This document shows positions 9,848 through 18,204 of a stretch of DNA of 64,000 nt, in pieces. Each line of letters starts with the position of its first letter. The first letter of the stretch is position 1. The stretch spans positions 50,832-114,831 of the forward strand of contig JAUXVF010000018.1 in assembly GCA_030680355.1 (NCBI GenBank). Direction: 5' to 3'. The notes under the pieces were generated by a model, which was not told where the DNA came from, did not search any database, and saw only the letters and a program-made list of their open reading frames with translations. The stretch is from Caulobacter sp. (GTDB lineage: Bacteria; Pseudomonadota; Alphaproteobacteria; Caulobacterales; Caulobacteraceae). Position numbers and translations under genes: made by a program.

Positions 9848-9878
9848 AGCGGGGAGCCCGGCGTCCGGACTCCCCGCT
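9848..9878 (-). terminator. Terminator of the rplU-rpmA unit
   Basis: A perfect 9-bp stem AGCGGGGAG/CTCCCCGCT with a 13-base loop, followed on the minus strand by the T-rich stretch TTTGTATTT. It lies 56 bases downstream of rpmA and ahead of the GNAT gene. Confidence 0.8.
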
Positions 9879-9933
9879 AGGGAATTTCATGTCCGGATCG
9901 CCTGTGGCGGTCCGGAGGGAGTGTCCTGGTCGC

Positions 9934-10206
9934 CTATTCGGCGGCCTGGGCCTCGGCCGGAACGACCGTAGCGTAGGTGCGGTTATTGCGCTTGGTCACA
10001 AACTTCACGGCGCCATGAACGAGGGCGTAAAGGGTGTGATCCTTGCCGATGCCTACGTTCATGCCCGGCCAGAACTTGGTGCCGCGCTGACGAATGATGA
10101 TGTTGCCGGCGAGGACTTTCTCGCCGCCGTATTTCTTCACGCCAAGGCGGCGGCCGGCGGAGTCGCGACCGTTGCTCGAGGAGCCGCCTGATTTTTTGTG
10201 AGCCAT
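9934..10206 (-). CDS. rpmA: 50S ribosomal protein L27
   Basis: L27, 90 residues, near the peptidyl transferase centre. It has the family start [16 protein letters not shown] and the core [22 protein letters not shown]. It follows rplU by 31 bases on the same strand. No N-terminal extension of the cleaved Firmicute type is present. Confidence 0.97.
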   Translation of the reverse strand: MAHKKSGGSSSNGRDSAGRRLGVKKYGGEKVLAGNIIIRQRGTKFWPGMNVGIGKDHTLYALVHGAVKFVTKRNNRTYATVVPAEAQAAE

Positions 10207-10237
10207 TGTGCTCTCCTACTCTCTGGGGGCGCCGCGC

Positions 10238-10861
10238 TTACGCGTCGCCGTCCTTCTTGGCGGCCGGCTTCTTGGCAGCGGCCTTCTTGGCGGGGGCCTT
10301 GGCTTCACCTTCGGCCTTGGCGGCCTTGGGCGCAGCAGCCTTCTTCGGCGCGGCGGCCTTGGCTTCAGCCTTGGGGGCTTCGGCCTTGGGCTCGGCGGCC
10401 TTCTTGGGCGCGGCGGTCTTGGCGACGACCTTCTCGGACTTGGCCGGCTTGGCGTCGGCCGGGGCCTCGACCTTCAGGCCGCGCGAGCGGGCGTTGAGCT
10501 CAAGCTTGGTGGTCATGTCCACCACGCCGTCCCACTTGTCGGTCTTGCCGCCGCCGGCGACGGCGGTGACGCGCAGCACGGTCTCATGCTGGCGGTGACC
10601 CTTGGTCCGGCGATAGCCCTGACGACGGATCTTCTTGAAGATCTTGACCTTCTCGCCCTTGCGGGTCTCGATCAGCGTGGCGTTGACCGACGCGCCGTCA
10701 ACCAGGGGCGCGCCCACGGTCACCGCGTCGCCGTCACCGAGCATCAGAACATCGCCGAAGGCGACATTCGCACCCGGCTCGCCGGCCAGTTTTTCAACAA
10801 CGAGCACATCGCCCGCTTTGACGCGGTATTGTTTCCCGCCGGTCTTGATCACCGCGTACAT
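10238..10861 (-). CDS. rplU: 50S ribosomal protein L21 with long Ala/Lys/Pro-rich tail
   Basis: The first 100 residues are a normal L21 (MYAVIKTGGKQYRV, then GDVLMLGDGD, GYRRTKGHRQ). The protein continues for roughly another 100 residues of low-complexity KAEAKAAAPKKAAAP-type sequence to 207 residues, about twice the E. coli length. Such basic alanine tails on L21 occur in alphaproteobacteria, but this one is long. It is first in the rplU-rpmA unit and has a near-consensus promoter upstream. Confidence 0.95.
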   Translation of the reverse strand: MYAVIKTGGKQYRVKAGDVLVVEKLAGEPGANVAFGDVLMLGDGDAVTVGAPLVDGASVNATLIETRKGEKVKIFKKIRRQGYRRTKGHRQHETVLRVTAVAGGGKTDKWDGVVDMTTKLELNARSRGLKVEAPADAKPAKSEKVVAKTAAPKKAAEPKAEAPKAEAKAAAPKKAAAPKAAKAEGEAKAPAKKAAAKKPAAKKDGDA

Positions 10862-10937
10862 CAGCGTGCGCCTTGAAAAGTCTTGTGTTCACAAAATGGA
10901 TAGCGCCCGCAGGATGGCCCACGGGCGAGGGAGCGGT

Positions 10938-10965
10938 CTTATACAGCCGGCGCTTTCCGAGTCAA
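10938..10965 (-). promoter_or_regulatory. Predicted housekeeping promoter for rplU-rpmA
   Basis: On the minus strand a TTGACT -35 (10965-10960) and TATAAG -10 (10943-10938) are separated by 16 bases, close to the housekeeping consensus. The leader to the rplU ATG is about 70 bases. Confidence 0.65.
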
Positions 10966-10988
10966 CGGCGGCAAGCCCCCTCTGGTGC

Positions 10989-11001
10989 GTTACTTTATAA
11001 C
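10989..11001 (+). promoter_or_regulatory. Putative Zur box 1
   Basis: GTTACTTTATAAC, an interrupted palindrome that matches 11 of 13 bases of a second site at 39834-39846 (GTTATTTCATAAC). Both precede genes with likely zinc roles, and the GTTAT-N3-ATAAC shape is that of Zur operators. A second half-site, AAGTTATA, follows directly. The box ends 16 bases before the chosen GTG of the membrane-protein gene. Confidence 0.6.
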
Positions 11002-11017
11002 AAGTTATAGCCGCCAG

Positions 11018-11668
11018 GTGAACGCGACCCTCTTCATTCCCTTCGCCGCGGCCGGCTTCGGCGTCGCCCTGATGCATGTAACCATGCCGACCCACTGGCT
11101 GCCGTTCGTGCTGGTCGGCCGCGCACAGGGCTGGCGTCTGCGGCGGGTTCTGTCTGCGGCGACGGCCGCCGCGGTCGGCCATATCCTCACCACGAGCGTG
11201 GTCGGCGTCCTCATTCTTCTCGCCGGCCGGGTGATGGAGCGTTGGGTGCAGGGCGTGATGCACTACGCCGCCGCCACCCTGCTCTTCGGTTTCGGCGTCT
11301 TCTATCTCGCGAGGGCTTTCCGCAGGCGAACGGCTCTGGCGGGCATGACGACGGGGCAGGGCGAGGCCGTCTCCCCGGCGGTCACTGATCGCGCGGCCTT
11401 CTGGGGCCTGGTCGGAACCCTGGCCCTGTCGCCGGGCGAGGTCCTGCTGTCCTTCTATCTGACAGGAGACACCCATGGCTGGCCCGGTCTGGTCCTGCTC
11501 AGCACGATGTTCCTGGCAGGCACCCTGGTCGGCATGATCGCGGTGATCACCCTGACCTGGGCGGGGCTGGCCCGGTTCCGACTGGACCGCTTGGCGCGTT
11601 ATGAGTCGGCCATCCTTGGCGGCGTCCTGATCGCGCTCGGCGTCGTGGTTATGGTTTTCAAGGCCTGA
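11018..11668 (+). CDS. Polytopic membrane protein, possible divalent metal permease
   Basis: About 216 residues with some six hydrophobic segments. The first carries paired histidines in ALMHVTMPTHWLPF, reminiscent of metal-binding transmembrane helices in the NicO/UreH-type superfamily, but I cannot assign a family firmly. The track start (GTG, 10985) lies upstream of and reads through the predicted Zur box, so I prefer the GTG at 11018. A COG0523 GTPase starts 19 bases downstream, and the pair sits behind a Zur-type site, so a role in zinc movement is inferred. No obvious Shine-Dalgarno precedes the GTG. Confidence 0.65.
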   Translation: MNATLFIPFAAAGFGVALMHVTMPTHWLPFVLVGRAQGWRLRRVLSAATAAAVGHILTTSVVGVLILLAGRVMERWVQGVMHYAAATLLFGFGVFYLARAFRRRTALAGMTTGQGEAVSPAVTDRAAFWGLVGTLALSPGEVLLSFYLTGDTHGWPGLVLLSTMFLAGTLVGMIAVITLTWAGLARFRLDRLARYESAILGGVLIALGVVVMVFKA

Positions 11669-11687
11669 GCCGCCTATCTAGTCGGCC

Positions 11688-12746
11688 ATGACCCAGACCG
11701 CGTCCCCCGCCCGTATCCCCGTCACCGTCCTCACCGGCTATCTCGGCGCCGGCAAGACGACCCTCCTCAACCGCATCCTCACCGAGGACCACGGCAAGCG
11801 CTACGCCGTGATCGTCAACGAGTTTGGCGAGATCGGCATCGACAACGACCTGGTCGTCGGCGCCGACGAGGAAGTGTTCGAGATGAACAACGGCTGCGTC
11901 TGCTGCACGGTGCGCGGCGACCTGATCCGGGTGGTCTCTGGCCTGATGAAGCGGAAGGGTGGTTTCGACGCCATCATCGTCGAAACCACCGGCCTGGCCG
12001 ATCCGGGCCCGGTGGCCCAGACCTTCTTCGTCGACGACGATGTGCGGGCGCGCACGCGGCTCGATTCGGTGACCACGGTTGTCGACGCCAAACACCTGCC
12101 CCTTCGCCTGGCTGACAGCCGTGAGGCGGTGGAGCAGATCGCCTTCGCCGACCAGATCCTGCTCAACAAGGCCGATCTGGTGACGCCGGCGGAGCTGGCT
12201 GCGGTCGAGGCCCAGATCCGCCGCATCAACCCGCTGGCGCCGATTCACCGAACAGAGCGTTCAAAGGTGCCCCTGGACGCGATCCTGGGCCGGGGCGGCT
12301 TCGACCTCGACCGCATCGTCGATCTGGAGCCGGAATTCCTCAATCCCGGTCACGGCGAAGCCGGACATGTTCATGACGAGCATTGCGAGGACGATCATGC
12401 GCACGGTCACCACCATGATCACGCGCCCGCCTATGACCATGTCGCCGAGGCCGGCATTCGCGGCGTGTCCCTGACCTTCGAAAAGCCGCTCGACGGCATC
12501 AAGGTGACCAACTGGCTCAACCAGCTTCTGGAGCAGCAGGGCCCCGACATTCTGCGGGCAAAGGGCATCCTCGATGTGAAGGGCGAAAGCCGCCGGCTGG
12601 TCTTCCAGGCCGTGCACATGATCCTGGAGGGCGACTTCCAGCGCGACTGGACGGCCGAGGAGCGCCGTTACAGCCGCATGGTCTTCATCGGCCGCAATCT
12701 TGACGAGGCGGCCCTGAAGGCTGGCTTTGAAGGGTGCGTGGCGTAA
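11688..12746 (+). CDS. COG0523 family GTPase (CobW/ZigA-like zinc metallochaperone candidate)
   Basis: A 352-residue G3E GTPase. Visible are the P-loop [12 protein letters not shown], the metal-binding [11 protein letters not shown] (CxCC), the [10 protein letters not shown] switch and the NKAD specificity motif. Between the GTPase and CobW-C domains, around residues 224-248, lies a histidine/acidic stretch ([19 protein letters not shown]) likely to bind zinc. C-terminal CobW_C domain at about 258-345. Zur-regulated COG0523 proteins serve as zinc chaperones under starvation; the upstream Zur-type box and adjoining permease-like gene support that over cobalamin synthesis. Confidence 0.88.
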   Translation: MTQTASPARIPVTVLTGYLGAGKTTLLNRILTEDHGKRYAVIVNEFGEIGIDNDLVVGADEEVFEMNNGCVCCTVRGDLIRVVSGLMKRKGGFDAIIVETTGLADPGPVAQTFFVDDDVRARTRLDSVTTVVDAKHLPLRLADSREAVEQIAFADQILLNKADLVTPAELAAVEAQIRRINPLAPIHRTERSKVPLDAILGRGGFDLDRIVDLEPEFLNPGHGEAGHVHDEHCEDDHAHGHHHDHAPAYDHVAEAGIRGVSLTFEKPLDGIKVTNWLNQLLEQQGPDILRAKGILDVKGESRRLVFQAVHMILEGDFQRDWTAEERRYSRMVFIGRNLDEAALKAGFEGCVA

Positions 12747-12769
12747 GCGGGGACATGGTCCCTGACAGC

Positions 12770-12800
12770 AAAAAGGGCCGGTGTTTCCACCGGCCCTTTT
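12770..12800. terminator. Bidirectional terminator
   Basis: AAAAAGGGCCGGTG and CACCGGCCCTTTT form a strong stem with a TTTC loop, with A-run on one side and T-run on the other. It sits between the convergent GTPase and exbD genes and can serve both. Confidence 0.85.
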
Positions 12801-12822
12801 CAGATCTGGCGTGTGGCCGACC

Positions 12823-13275
12823 CTATTCGATGTCTTCGTTGATCAGGCCGATTTTGAAGTAGCCGTTGGACTGCAGGACGTTGAGGACGGCCATGAACTG
12901 TTCGTACTGAACTTCCGCGTCGGCGCGAACGAAGATGCGCTCTTCCTGGAAGTTGCTGGTGATGCCTTCCTTCTGCATGGCGACGGGAATGTCGGCCGGA
13001 AGGTTCTCCAGGCTGGTCTGAACCGCCTCGCCCACGAAGATGGCGCCGGTTTCCTGGATCGAAATGAAGACCGGCTTCTTGGGCTTCACATTGTCAGGCT
13101 GAGGGATCGCAGGGGGCAGATCCAGGGCGATCGAGACGGTCGCCAAGGGCGCGGCCACCATGAAGATGATCAAAAGCACCAACATGACGTCCACGAACGG
13201 CGTCACGTTGATTTCGCTGTTTTGACCCAGATCGTATTTCTTGCCGCCGCCACCGCCGCCGAGCTTCGCTGCCAT
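12823..13275 (-). CDS. ExbD/TolR family biopolymer transport protein
   Basis: 150 residues with the ExbD layout: short Gly-rich cytoplasmic start, one transmembrane helix at about 27-47 (VTPFVDVMLVLLIIFMVAA, including the essential Asp in FVDVML) and a periplasmic domain. ExbD works with ExbB and TonB to energise outer-membrane receptors, but no exbB or tonB is adjacent, so this copy is an orphan in the window. It is transcribed alone, ending at the shared terminator. Confidence 0.88.
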   Translation of the reverse strand: MAAKLGGGGGGKKYDLGQNSEINVTPFVDVMLVLLIIFMVAAPLATVSIALDLPPAIPQPDNVKPKKPVFISIQETGAIFVGEAVQTSLENLPADIPVAMQKEGITSNFQEERIFVRADAEVQYEQFMAVLNVLQSNGYFKIGLINEDIE

Positions 13276-13431
13276 TCCGACACTCCCTTATGCGGTTCGG
13301 CGCGTGCCGCCCGCTGTCATTCGGGGCCACCCATTACGCGGATGCCGCCGCTTGTAAAGCCTGTCTCGCGCGGCAGGCGAAATCGCCTCGCCGCTGTGCA
13401 AGCCCTGTCTCACCCTGATAAACGCGCCAAC

Positions 13432-14424
13432 ATGACTTTGGATCTCGACGCCTATGTGACCGCCGTCCATTTCGACCGTTCAGGGCGAACAATGTTCGCT
13501 TTGGGCGACGGCACGGTGAGACTTCTGGCCGGCCCGGGGTTCGTGACGGTGGAGGCTCATCAGGGCGCGATCCTGTCCGCCTGTCCCCACCCGTCCGGCG
13601 CCGGAATCATCACCGGCGGCGACGACGGCCGCGTGGTCTGGAGCCGGCTCGACGGTGACGATGTCGCCGCCAGCCTGATCGGCGAGGTCAAGGGCCGCTG
13701 GATCGACGCGGTGGCGGCCAGTTCCGAGTCCGGCCTGATCGCCTTCTCCGCCGGCCGCGAGCTGCATGTGCGGGACACCAGGGACGCCGCCTTCACCCGC
13801 ACCTTCACGCATGAAAAGTCGGTGGCCGATGTCGCGTTCGACCCCAAGGGGCGACGCATCGCCACGGCGACCTATAACGGCGCCGCCCTCTGGTATGCGC
13901 GGATCGCCGACCAGAAGCCGCAGCTTCTGAAGTGGGCCGGCAGTCATGTGGTGGTCGCCTGGAGTCCGGACGGCAAGTTCCTGATCAGCGCCATGCAGGA
14001 AAACCAGCTGCACGGCTGGCGGTTGTCGGATTCCAAGGACCTGCGCATGGGCGGCTATCCGGCCAAGGTGAAGAGTCTGGCCTTCCTGTCCAACGGCCTG
14101 ATGATGGCCACCTCGGGGGCCAGCGGCGCGGTGATCTGGCCCTTCGCGGGCGCCGGCGGGCCCATGGGCAAGGAGGCGGCCGAAATCGGCCATGACGAGG
14201 TTGCCATGGTCGTGCGGGTGGCCGGAACGCCGTCCGCCTCGGTGCTGGCCGCGGGCCTCGACGACGGCCGGGTCTGGGCCGCCGACCTCAAGAGCGGTCG
14301 CATCGAACAGATCAAGACCGGGAAGGGCGCGGCGATCAGCGCCCTGGCGGTCAGCGGCGATGGCGGTCGTCTCGCCTGGGGCGACGAGGACGGCGCCGCG
14401 GGGGTGGCCGAGACGGGGCTGTAG
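13432..14424 (+). CDS. WD40 repeat protein
   Basis: About 330 residues from the ATG at 13432 (MTLDLDAYVTAVHFDRSGR); the 547-residue track ORF extends far upstream through exbD and is a shadow. Repeating beta-propeller units are visible: GGDDGRVVWSRL, IATATYNGAALWY, VAWSPDGKFLISAMQ, MATSGASGAVIWPF and LAAGLDDGRVWAADL. It has no signal peptide and is likely a cytoplasmic scaffold or interaction protein. Function not known; it is divergent from exbD. Confidence 0.85.
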   Translation: MTLDLDAYVTAVHFDRSGRTMFALGDGTVRLLAGPGFVTVEAHQGAILSACPHPSGAGIITGGDDGRVVWSRLDGDDVAASLIGEVKGRWIDAVAASSESGLIAFSAGRELHVRDTRDAAFTRTFTHEKSVADVAFDPKGRRIATATYNGAALWYARIADQKPQLLKWAGSHVVVAWSPDGKFLISAMQENQLHGWRLSDSKDLRMGGYPAKVKSLAFLSNGLMMATSGASGAVIWPFAGAGGPMGKEAAEIGHDEVAMVVRVAGTPSASVLAAGLDDGRVWAADLKSGRIEQIKTGKGAAISALAVSGDGGRLAWGDEDGAAGVAETGL

Positions 14425-14462
14425 GGCCGCGCGTCCTTCGGCACGCCGCCCCGCGCGCCAGT

Positions 14463-15125
14463 TCAGTCAAACCCTTCCATGGTCGCCCAGGCTTCGAACG
14501 GGTCGCGCCGGGTGCGCAGGCCGTTGATCGGAGCGTCCTCGTCGGCCCAGCCCATGGCCATGCCGGAGAACAGCATGTGATCGTCCGGCAGATCGATGTG
14601 GTCGGCGACGGTTTTCGGATAGCGGGCCCAGAACTCCTGGGCGCAGGTCGACAGGCCGCGCTCTGTGGCCAGCAGCATCACCGTCTGCATGTACATGCCC
14701 ACGTCGGCCCACTGCGGCGGCCCCAGCTTGCGGTCGAGGCTGAAAAACAGACCCACGGGCGCATCAAAGAACTGGGTGTTCCTGAACAGTTGCCGCAGCC
14801 GGGCGGGCTTGTCGTCGCGGGGAATGCCGAGGGTGGCGTACAGATCCTCGCCGCATTCGAAACGGCGGGTGCGGAACGGGTCCCAGAGATTGGCCGGATA
14901 GACGTCGTACTCCGGCTCTTCGCCGCCGGGGTTGGCGGCCGCCTGTGCTTTCAGCGCTTCCAGCGGTTCGCCGGCCAGGGCGCAGACCCGCCAGGGCTGC
15001 AGGTTTCCGCCGGACGGCGCGCGGTGGGCGGCCTCGAGAATGTCCCGGATAACCGCGCCGGGAACAGGGTCGGGTTTGTAGGCCCGGACGGAGACGCGGC
15101 GGGCGACAGCCTCGGTGACGGTCAT
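14463..15125 (-). CDS. Nitroreductase family FMN enzyme
   Basis: 220 residues from [22 protein letters not shown]. Nitroreductase hallmarks are the early arginine-rich FMN phosphate contact (RVSVRAYKP), [14 protein letters not shown] for FMN and NAD(P)H contacts, and a C-terminal GMAMGWAD loop. It likely reduces nitro or quinone compounds with NAD(P)H; the physiological substrate is unknown. The track start at 15173 (MLATGDRS) would extend toward the divergent mtgA; the internal ATG matches the family start. Confidence 0.88.
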   Translation of the reverse strand: MTVTEAVARRVSVRAYKPDPVPGAVIRDILEAAHRAPSGGNLQPWRVCALAGEPLEALKAQAAANPGGEEPEYDVYPANLWDPFRTRRFECGEDLYATLGIPRDDKPARLRQLFRNTQFFDAPVGLFFSLDRKLGPPQWADVGMYMQTVMLLATERGLSTCAQEFWARYPKTVADHIDLPDDHMLFSGMAMGWADEDAPINGLRTRRDPFEAWATMEGFD

Positions 15126-15204
15126 GCTGGGCTTCTTTCGGTCGGCGACAGAACGGTCGCCAGTGGCTAGCATCCCGCCGTTGCGTCAAGGCAAGGAGCG
15201 GACC

Positions 15205-16113
15205 TTGAGTTCGGAATCATCGGAGAGCCCGAAGGCCGGCGGCGTTGGCTACTGGCTGCGCGCGATCATCCTGTGGGGCTTCATCCTGACCGTGGTCGTG
15301 CCCGTGGGCCTGACCCTGGTCTATCGTTTCGTGCCGCCGCCGGTGACCATCCTGATGATTCAGCGCGCGGCGCAGGGCAAGGGGCTGGACTACCGCTGGC
15401 GGTCGATCAAACGGATGTCGCCGGCGCTCGTCCAGTCGGCCATCGCCTCCGAGGACGCCCGCTTCTGCGAACACAACGGCTTTGATTTCGAGGCCATTGA
15501 AAAGGCCATGGCCAACAACAAGCGTCGGCCCGGCAAGGTGCGCGGCGGCTCGACGATCAGCCAGCAGACAGCCAAGAACGTTTTCCTCTGGCCGCAGCGG
15601 TCCTATGTGCGCAAGGGCCTGGAGGCCTATTACACGGTTCTGATCGAGACCCTGTGGGGTAAGCGCCGGATCATGGAGGTCTATCTCAACGTCGCGGAGA
15701 TGGGCGAAGGCATCTACGGCGCCGAGGCGGCGGCCCGCCACTACTTCGGTGTCGGCGCCAACCAGCTGACGTCGGCCCAGGCCGCCCGGCTGGTGGCCAT
15801 TCTGCCCAGCCCGCTGAAGTACAAGGCGGTGCAGGCCGGCCCTTATGTCGCCCGGCGTTCGCGGCGCATCGGGGCGGCGGCGGGTACGGTGCGCAGCGCC
15901 GGTCTGGCCGCCTGTGTTGGCCGGCTGGGTCCGGTTGTTCGCGGCGAGGCGGTTGCGGATCCGGGCCCGCGGCGGGCGTTGCCGGACAGGCCCGTGGCGC
16001 AACCGCCCGCCGATCCGGCGCCTCCTGTCGAGGCGCCGGCGCCCGATCTGACCCCGGTCGAACCGGTCCTGCCGCCGCCAACCGCCGAACAAGGGTTTCC
16101 CACAACCGACTAG
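15205..16113 (+). CDS. mtgA: Monofunctional peptidoglycan transglycosylase MtgA
   Basis: GT51 glycosyltransferase polymerising lipid II. The TTG at 15205 has AAGGAG six bases upstream and gives 302 residues; the track start 90 bases earlier lacks this. One transmembrane anchor at about 18-42, then the catalytic motifs [14 protein letters not shown] (catalytic Glu), [16 protein letters not shown] and [13 protein letters not shown], with [11 protein letters not shown] and LPSP later. The last 70 residues are a Pro/Ala/Arg-rich tail absent from E. coli MtgA. Confidence 0.9.
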   Translation: MSSESSESPKAGGVGYWLRAIILWGFILTVVVPVGLTLVYRFVPPPVTILMIQRAAQGKGLDYRWRSIKRMSPALVQSAIASEDARFCEHNGFDFEAIEKAMANNKRRPGKVRGGSTISQQTAKNVFLWPQRSYVRKGLEAYYTVLIETLWGKRRIMEVYLNVAEMGEGIYGAEAAARHYFGVGANQLTSAQAARLVAILPSPLKYKAVQAGPYVARRSRRIGAAAGTVRSAGLAACVGRLGPVVRGEAVADPGPRRALPDRPVAQPPADPAPPVEAPAPDLTPVEPVLPPPTAEQGFPTTD

Positions 16114-16171
16114 GCGCGCGCTTGACGCGGGGGCCCGGCGCCCCTTCCATGCCGCGCCAGAGACTTCCCGT

Positions 16172-18031
16172 ATGAGGACCCTTCAGATGTTGAAGATGAA
16201 ACTGCTCGCGGCCGGCGCCGCCCTGGCCATGGCCGCCGGACTCGGCGGTCTGGCGACGAGCGCCCAGGCCCAGGCCCAGGCCCCCGCCGCCGCCACCGCC
16301 GCCAAACCAACCCCCGCCGAGGCCAGGGCGTTCATCGCCAAGGCCGAGACGGATCTGGCCCGGCTGTCGGAATATGTGAACAAGGCCGCCTGGGTGAGGG
16401 CGACCTACATCACCGAGGACACCCAGTGGCTGGAAGCCAAGGCCTCGTCGGAGATCACCGATATGGCCACGCGACTGGCGATCGATGCCGCCCGTTTTGA
16501 CGGGGTGGTCCTCGACGGCGTCACCCGCCGCAAGCTGGACATTCTCAAGCGCGCCCTGGTGGCGCCGGCGCCGCAACGCCCCGGTGCGGCTGACGAAATG
16601 GCCACCATCGCCTCGCGCCTGGACTCGACCTACTCGACCGGCAAGTTCGCCTACAAGGGCAAGCAGATCACGCTCAACGACGCCGAAGACATCCTGGCCG
16701 AGAGCCGCGATCCGGAAGAGTTGAAGGCTGTCTGGGAAGGCTGGCGCTCGATCTCACCGGGCATGCGCGACGACTATGCCCGTCTGGTGGCCATGTCCAA
16801 CGAGGGCTCCGTTGCGCTCGGATACAAGGACACCGGCGCCCTGTGGCGGTCCGGCTACGACATGGATCCAGACGCCTTCGCCGCCGAGACCGACCGGCTG
16901 TGGAAGCAGATCGAGCCGTTCTACAAGAACCTTCACTGCTACGTTCGGGCCCGCCTGAATGAAAAGTACGGCGACTCCGTCCAGCCGCGCACCGGCCCGA
17001 TCCGCGCCGATCTGCTGGGCAATATGTGGGCCCAGCAGTGGGGCAACATCTATCCGATCGTCGCGCCCAAGAGCACGACGCCGTCCTACAGCCTCGACAA
17101 GCTGCTGGTCGACGCCGACTACGACGCCACGAAAATGGTCAAGACCGGCGAGGCCTTCTATGTCTCGATGGGCCTGGCGCCGCTGCCCGACACCTTCTGG
17201 ACGCGGTCGCAGATCGTCCGCCCGGAGGGCCGCGAGGTGGTCTGCCACGCCTCGGCCTGGGACCTCGATGACGCCGACGACATCCGTATCAAGATGTGCA
17301 CCAAGGTCAACGCCGAGGACTTCTACGTCGTGCACCATGAGCTGGGTCACAACTTCTACCAGCGCGCCTACAAGGATCAGTCGTTCATCTTCCGCGGCGG
17401 GGCCAACGACGGCTTCCACGAAGCCATCGGCGACTTCATCGGCCTGTCGGCCTTGACGCCCACCTATCTCAAACAGATCGGCCTTCTCGACGAAGCGCCG
17501 GGGCCGGAGGGCGACATTCCCTTCCTGCTCAAGATGGCGCTCGACAAAATCGCCTTCATGCCGTTCGGCCTTCTGGTTGATCGCTGGCGCTGGGAAGTCT
17601 TCTCCGGTGAACTGACGCCGGCGCAGTACAATGACGGCTGGTGGGCGTTGCGCACCAAGTATCAGGGCATCGTGCCGCCGGGACCGCGGCCGCAGGACGC
17701 CTTCGACCCGGGCGCGAAATATCATGTGCCGGGCAATGTGCCGTACACGCGCTATTTCCTGGCCCACATCTACCAGTTCCAGTTCCAGCGGGCCGCCTGC
17801 AAACAGGCCGGCTGGAAGGGGCCGCTGCACCGTTGCTCGATCTATGGCGACAAGGTGGTCGGGGCCAGGTTCAACGCCATGATGGAGATGGGTCAGTCCA
17901 AGCCCTGGCCTGAGGCGCTGGAGGCTTTCTCGGGCGAGACCCGCACGGACGCTTCGGCGGTGGCCGAGTATTTCAAGCCTCTGAACATCTGGCTGACCAA
18001 GCAGAACAAGGGTCAGAAGTGCGGCTGGTAA
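16172..18031 (+). CDS. M2 family peptidyl-dipeptidase (ACE-like zinc peptidase)
   Basis: 619 residues with a signal peptide (KMKLLAAGAALAMAAGLGG then AQAQA), so periplasmic. The zinc motif is VVHHELGHNFYQ (HExxH) followed by a glutamate in NDGFHEAIGD, as in angiotensin-converting-enzyme-like M2 peptidases that remove C-terminal dipeptides. Other ACE-like blocks are MWAQQWGNIYPIV and RYFLAHIYQFQFQRAAC. An alternative start MLKMK lies five codons in. It is followed by a terminator and forms a single-gene unit. Confidence 0.92.
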   Translation: MRTLQMLKMKLLAAGAALAMAAGLGGLATSAQAQAQAPAAATAAKPTPAEARAFIAKAETDLARLSEYVNKAAWVRATYITEDTQWLEAKASSEITDMATRLAIDAARFDGVVLDGVTRRKLDILKRALVAPAPQRPGAADEMATIASRLDSTYSTGKFAYKGKQITLNDAEDILAESRDPEELKAVWEGWRSISPGMRDDYARLVAMSNEGSVALGYKDTGALWRSGYDMDPDAFAAETDRLWKQIEPFYKNLHCYVRARLNEKYGDSVQPRTGPIRADLLGNMWAQQWGNIYPIVAPKSTTPSYSLDKLLVDADYDATKMVKTGEAFYVSMGLAPLPDTFWTRSQIVRPEGREVVCHASAWDLDDADDIRIKMCTKVNAEDFYVVHHELGHNFYQRAYKDQSFIFRGGANDGFHEAIGDFIGLSALTPTYLKQIGLLDEAPGPEGDIPFLLKMALDKIAFMPFGLLVDRWRWEVFSGELTPAQYNDGWWALRTKYQGIVPPGPRPQDAFDPGAKYHVPGNVPYTRYFLAHIYQFQFQRAACKQAGWKGPLHRCSIYGDKVVGARFNAMMEMGQSKPWPEALEAFSGETRTDASAVAEYFKPLNIWLTKQNKGQKCGW

Positions 18032-18058
18032 CAGGCCGCTGACGACGACGACGATCCA

Positions 18059-18087
18059 GGGGAGCGGAGTGATCCGCTCCCCTTTTT
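18059..18087 (+). terminator. Intrinsic terminator after the M2 peptidase
   Basis: GGGGAGCGGA and TCCGCTCCCC form a 10-bp stem with a GTGA loop followed by TTTTT, 28 bases after the stop codon. Confidence 0.9.
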
Positions 18088-18112
18088 CGTTCGGGTCCAG
18101 CGGCCAACATGG

Positions 18113-18133
18113 TTTGCGGACTTTTACCCTGCC
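18113..18133 (+). promoter_or_regulatory. Shared upstream element of the TadG-like array (copy 1)
   Basis: TTTGCGGACTTTTACCCTGC lies about 70-90 bases before the first TadG-like start. Closely similar blocks occur ahead of genes 2 (19606) and 3 (21632), sharing TTTG, CG, T-rich tract and ACCCT. It may be a promoter or regulator site; no known consensus fits. Confidence 0.35.
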
Positions 18134-18204
18134 TTGAGGGCCAAGCGTTTACCGTGATCGGGTCATGATCGCCCCTTGTCTGCAACTGACGTCGGGGCTG
18201 GGCC

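Noticed and set aside
10985-11020. GTG start of the permease-like gene at 10985
   Set aside because: It begins upstream of the Zur-type box and would code through the operator; the GTG at 11018 keeps the box in the promoter region, though this remains a choice.
12781-13431. Upstream extension of the WD40 ORF
   Set aside because: It runs antisense through exbD and a terminator; the ATG at 13432 begins the propeller-like sequence.
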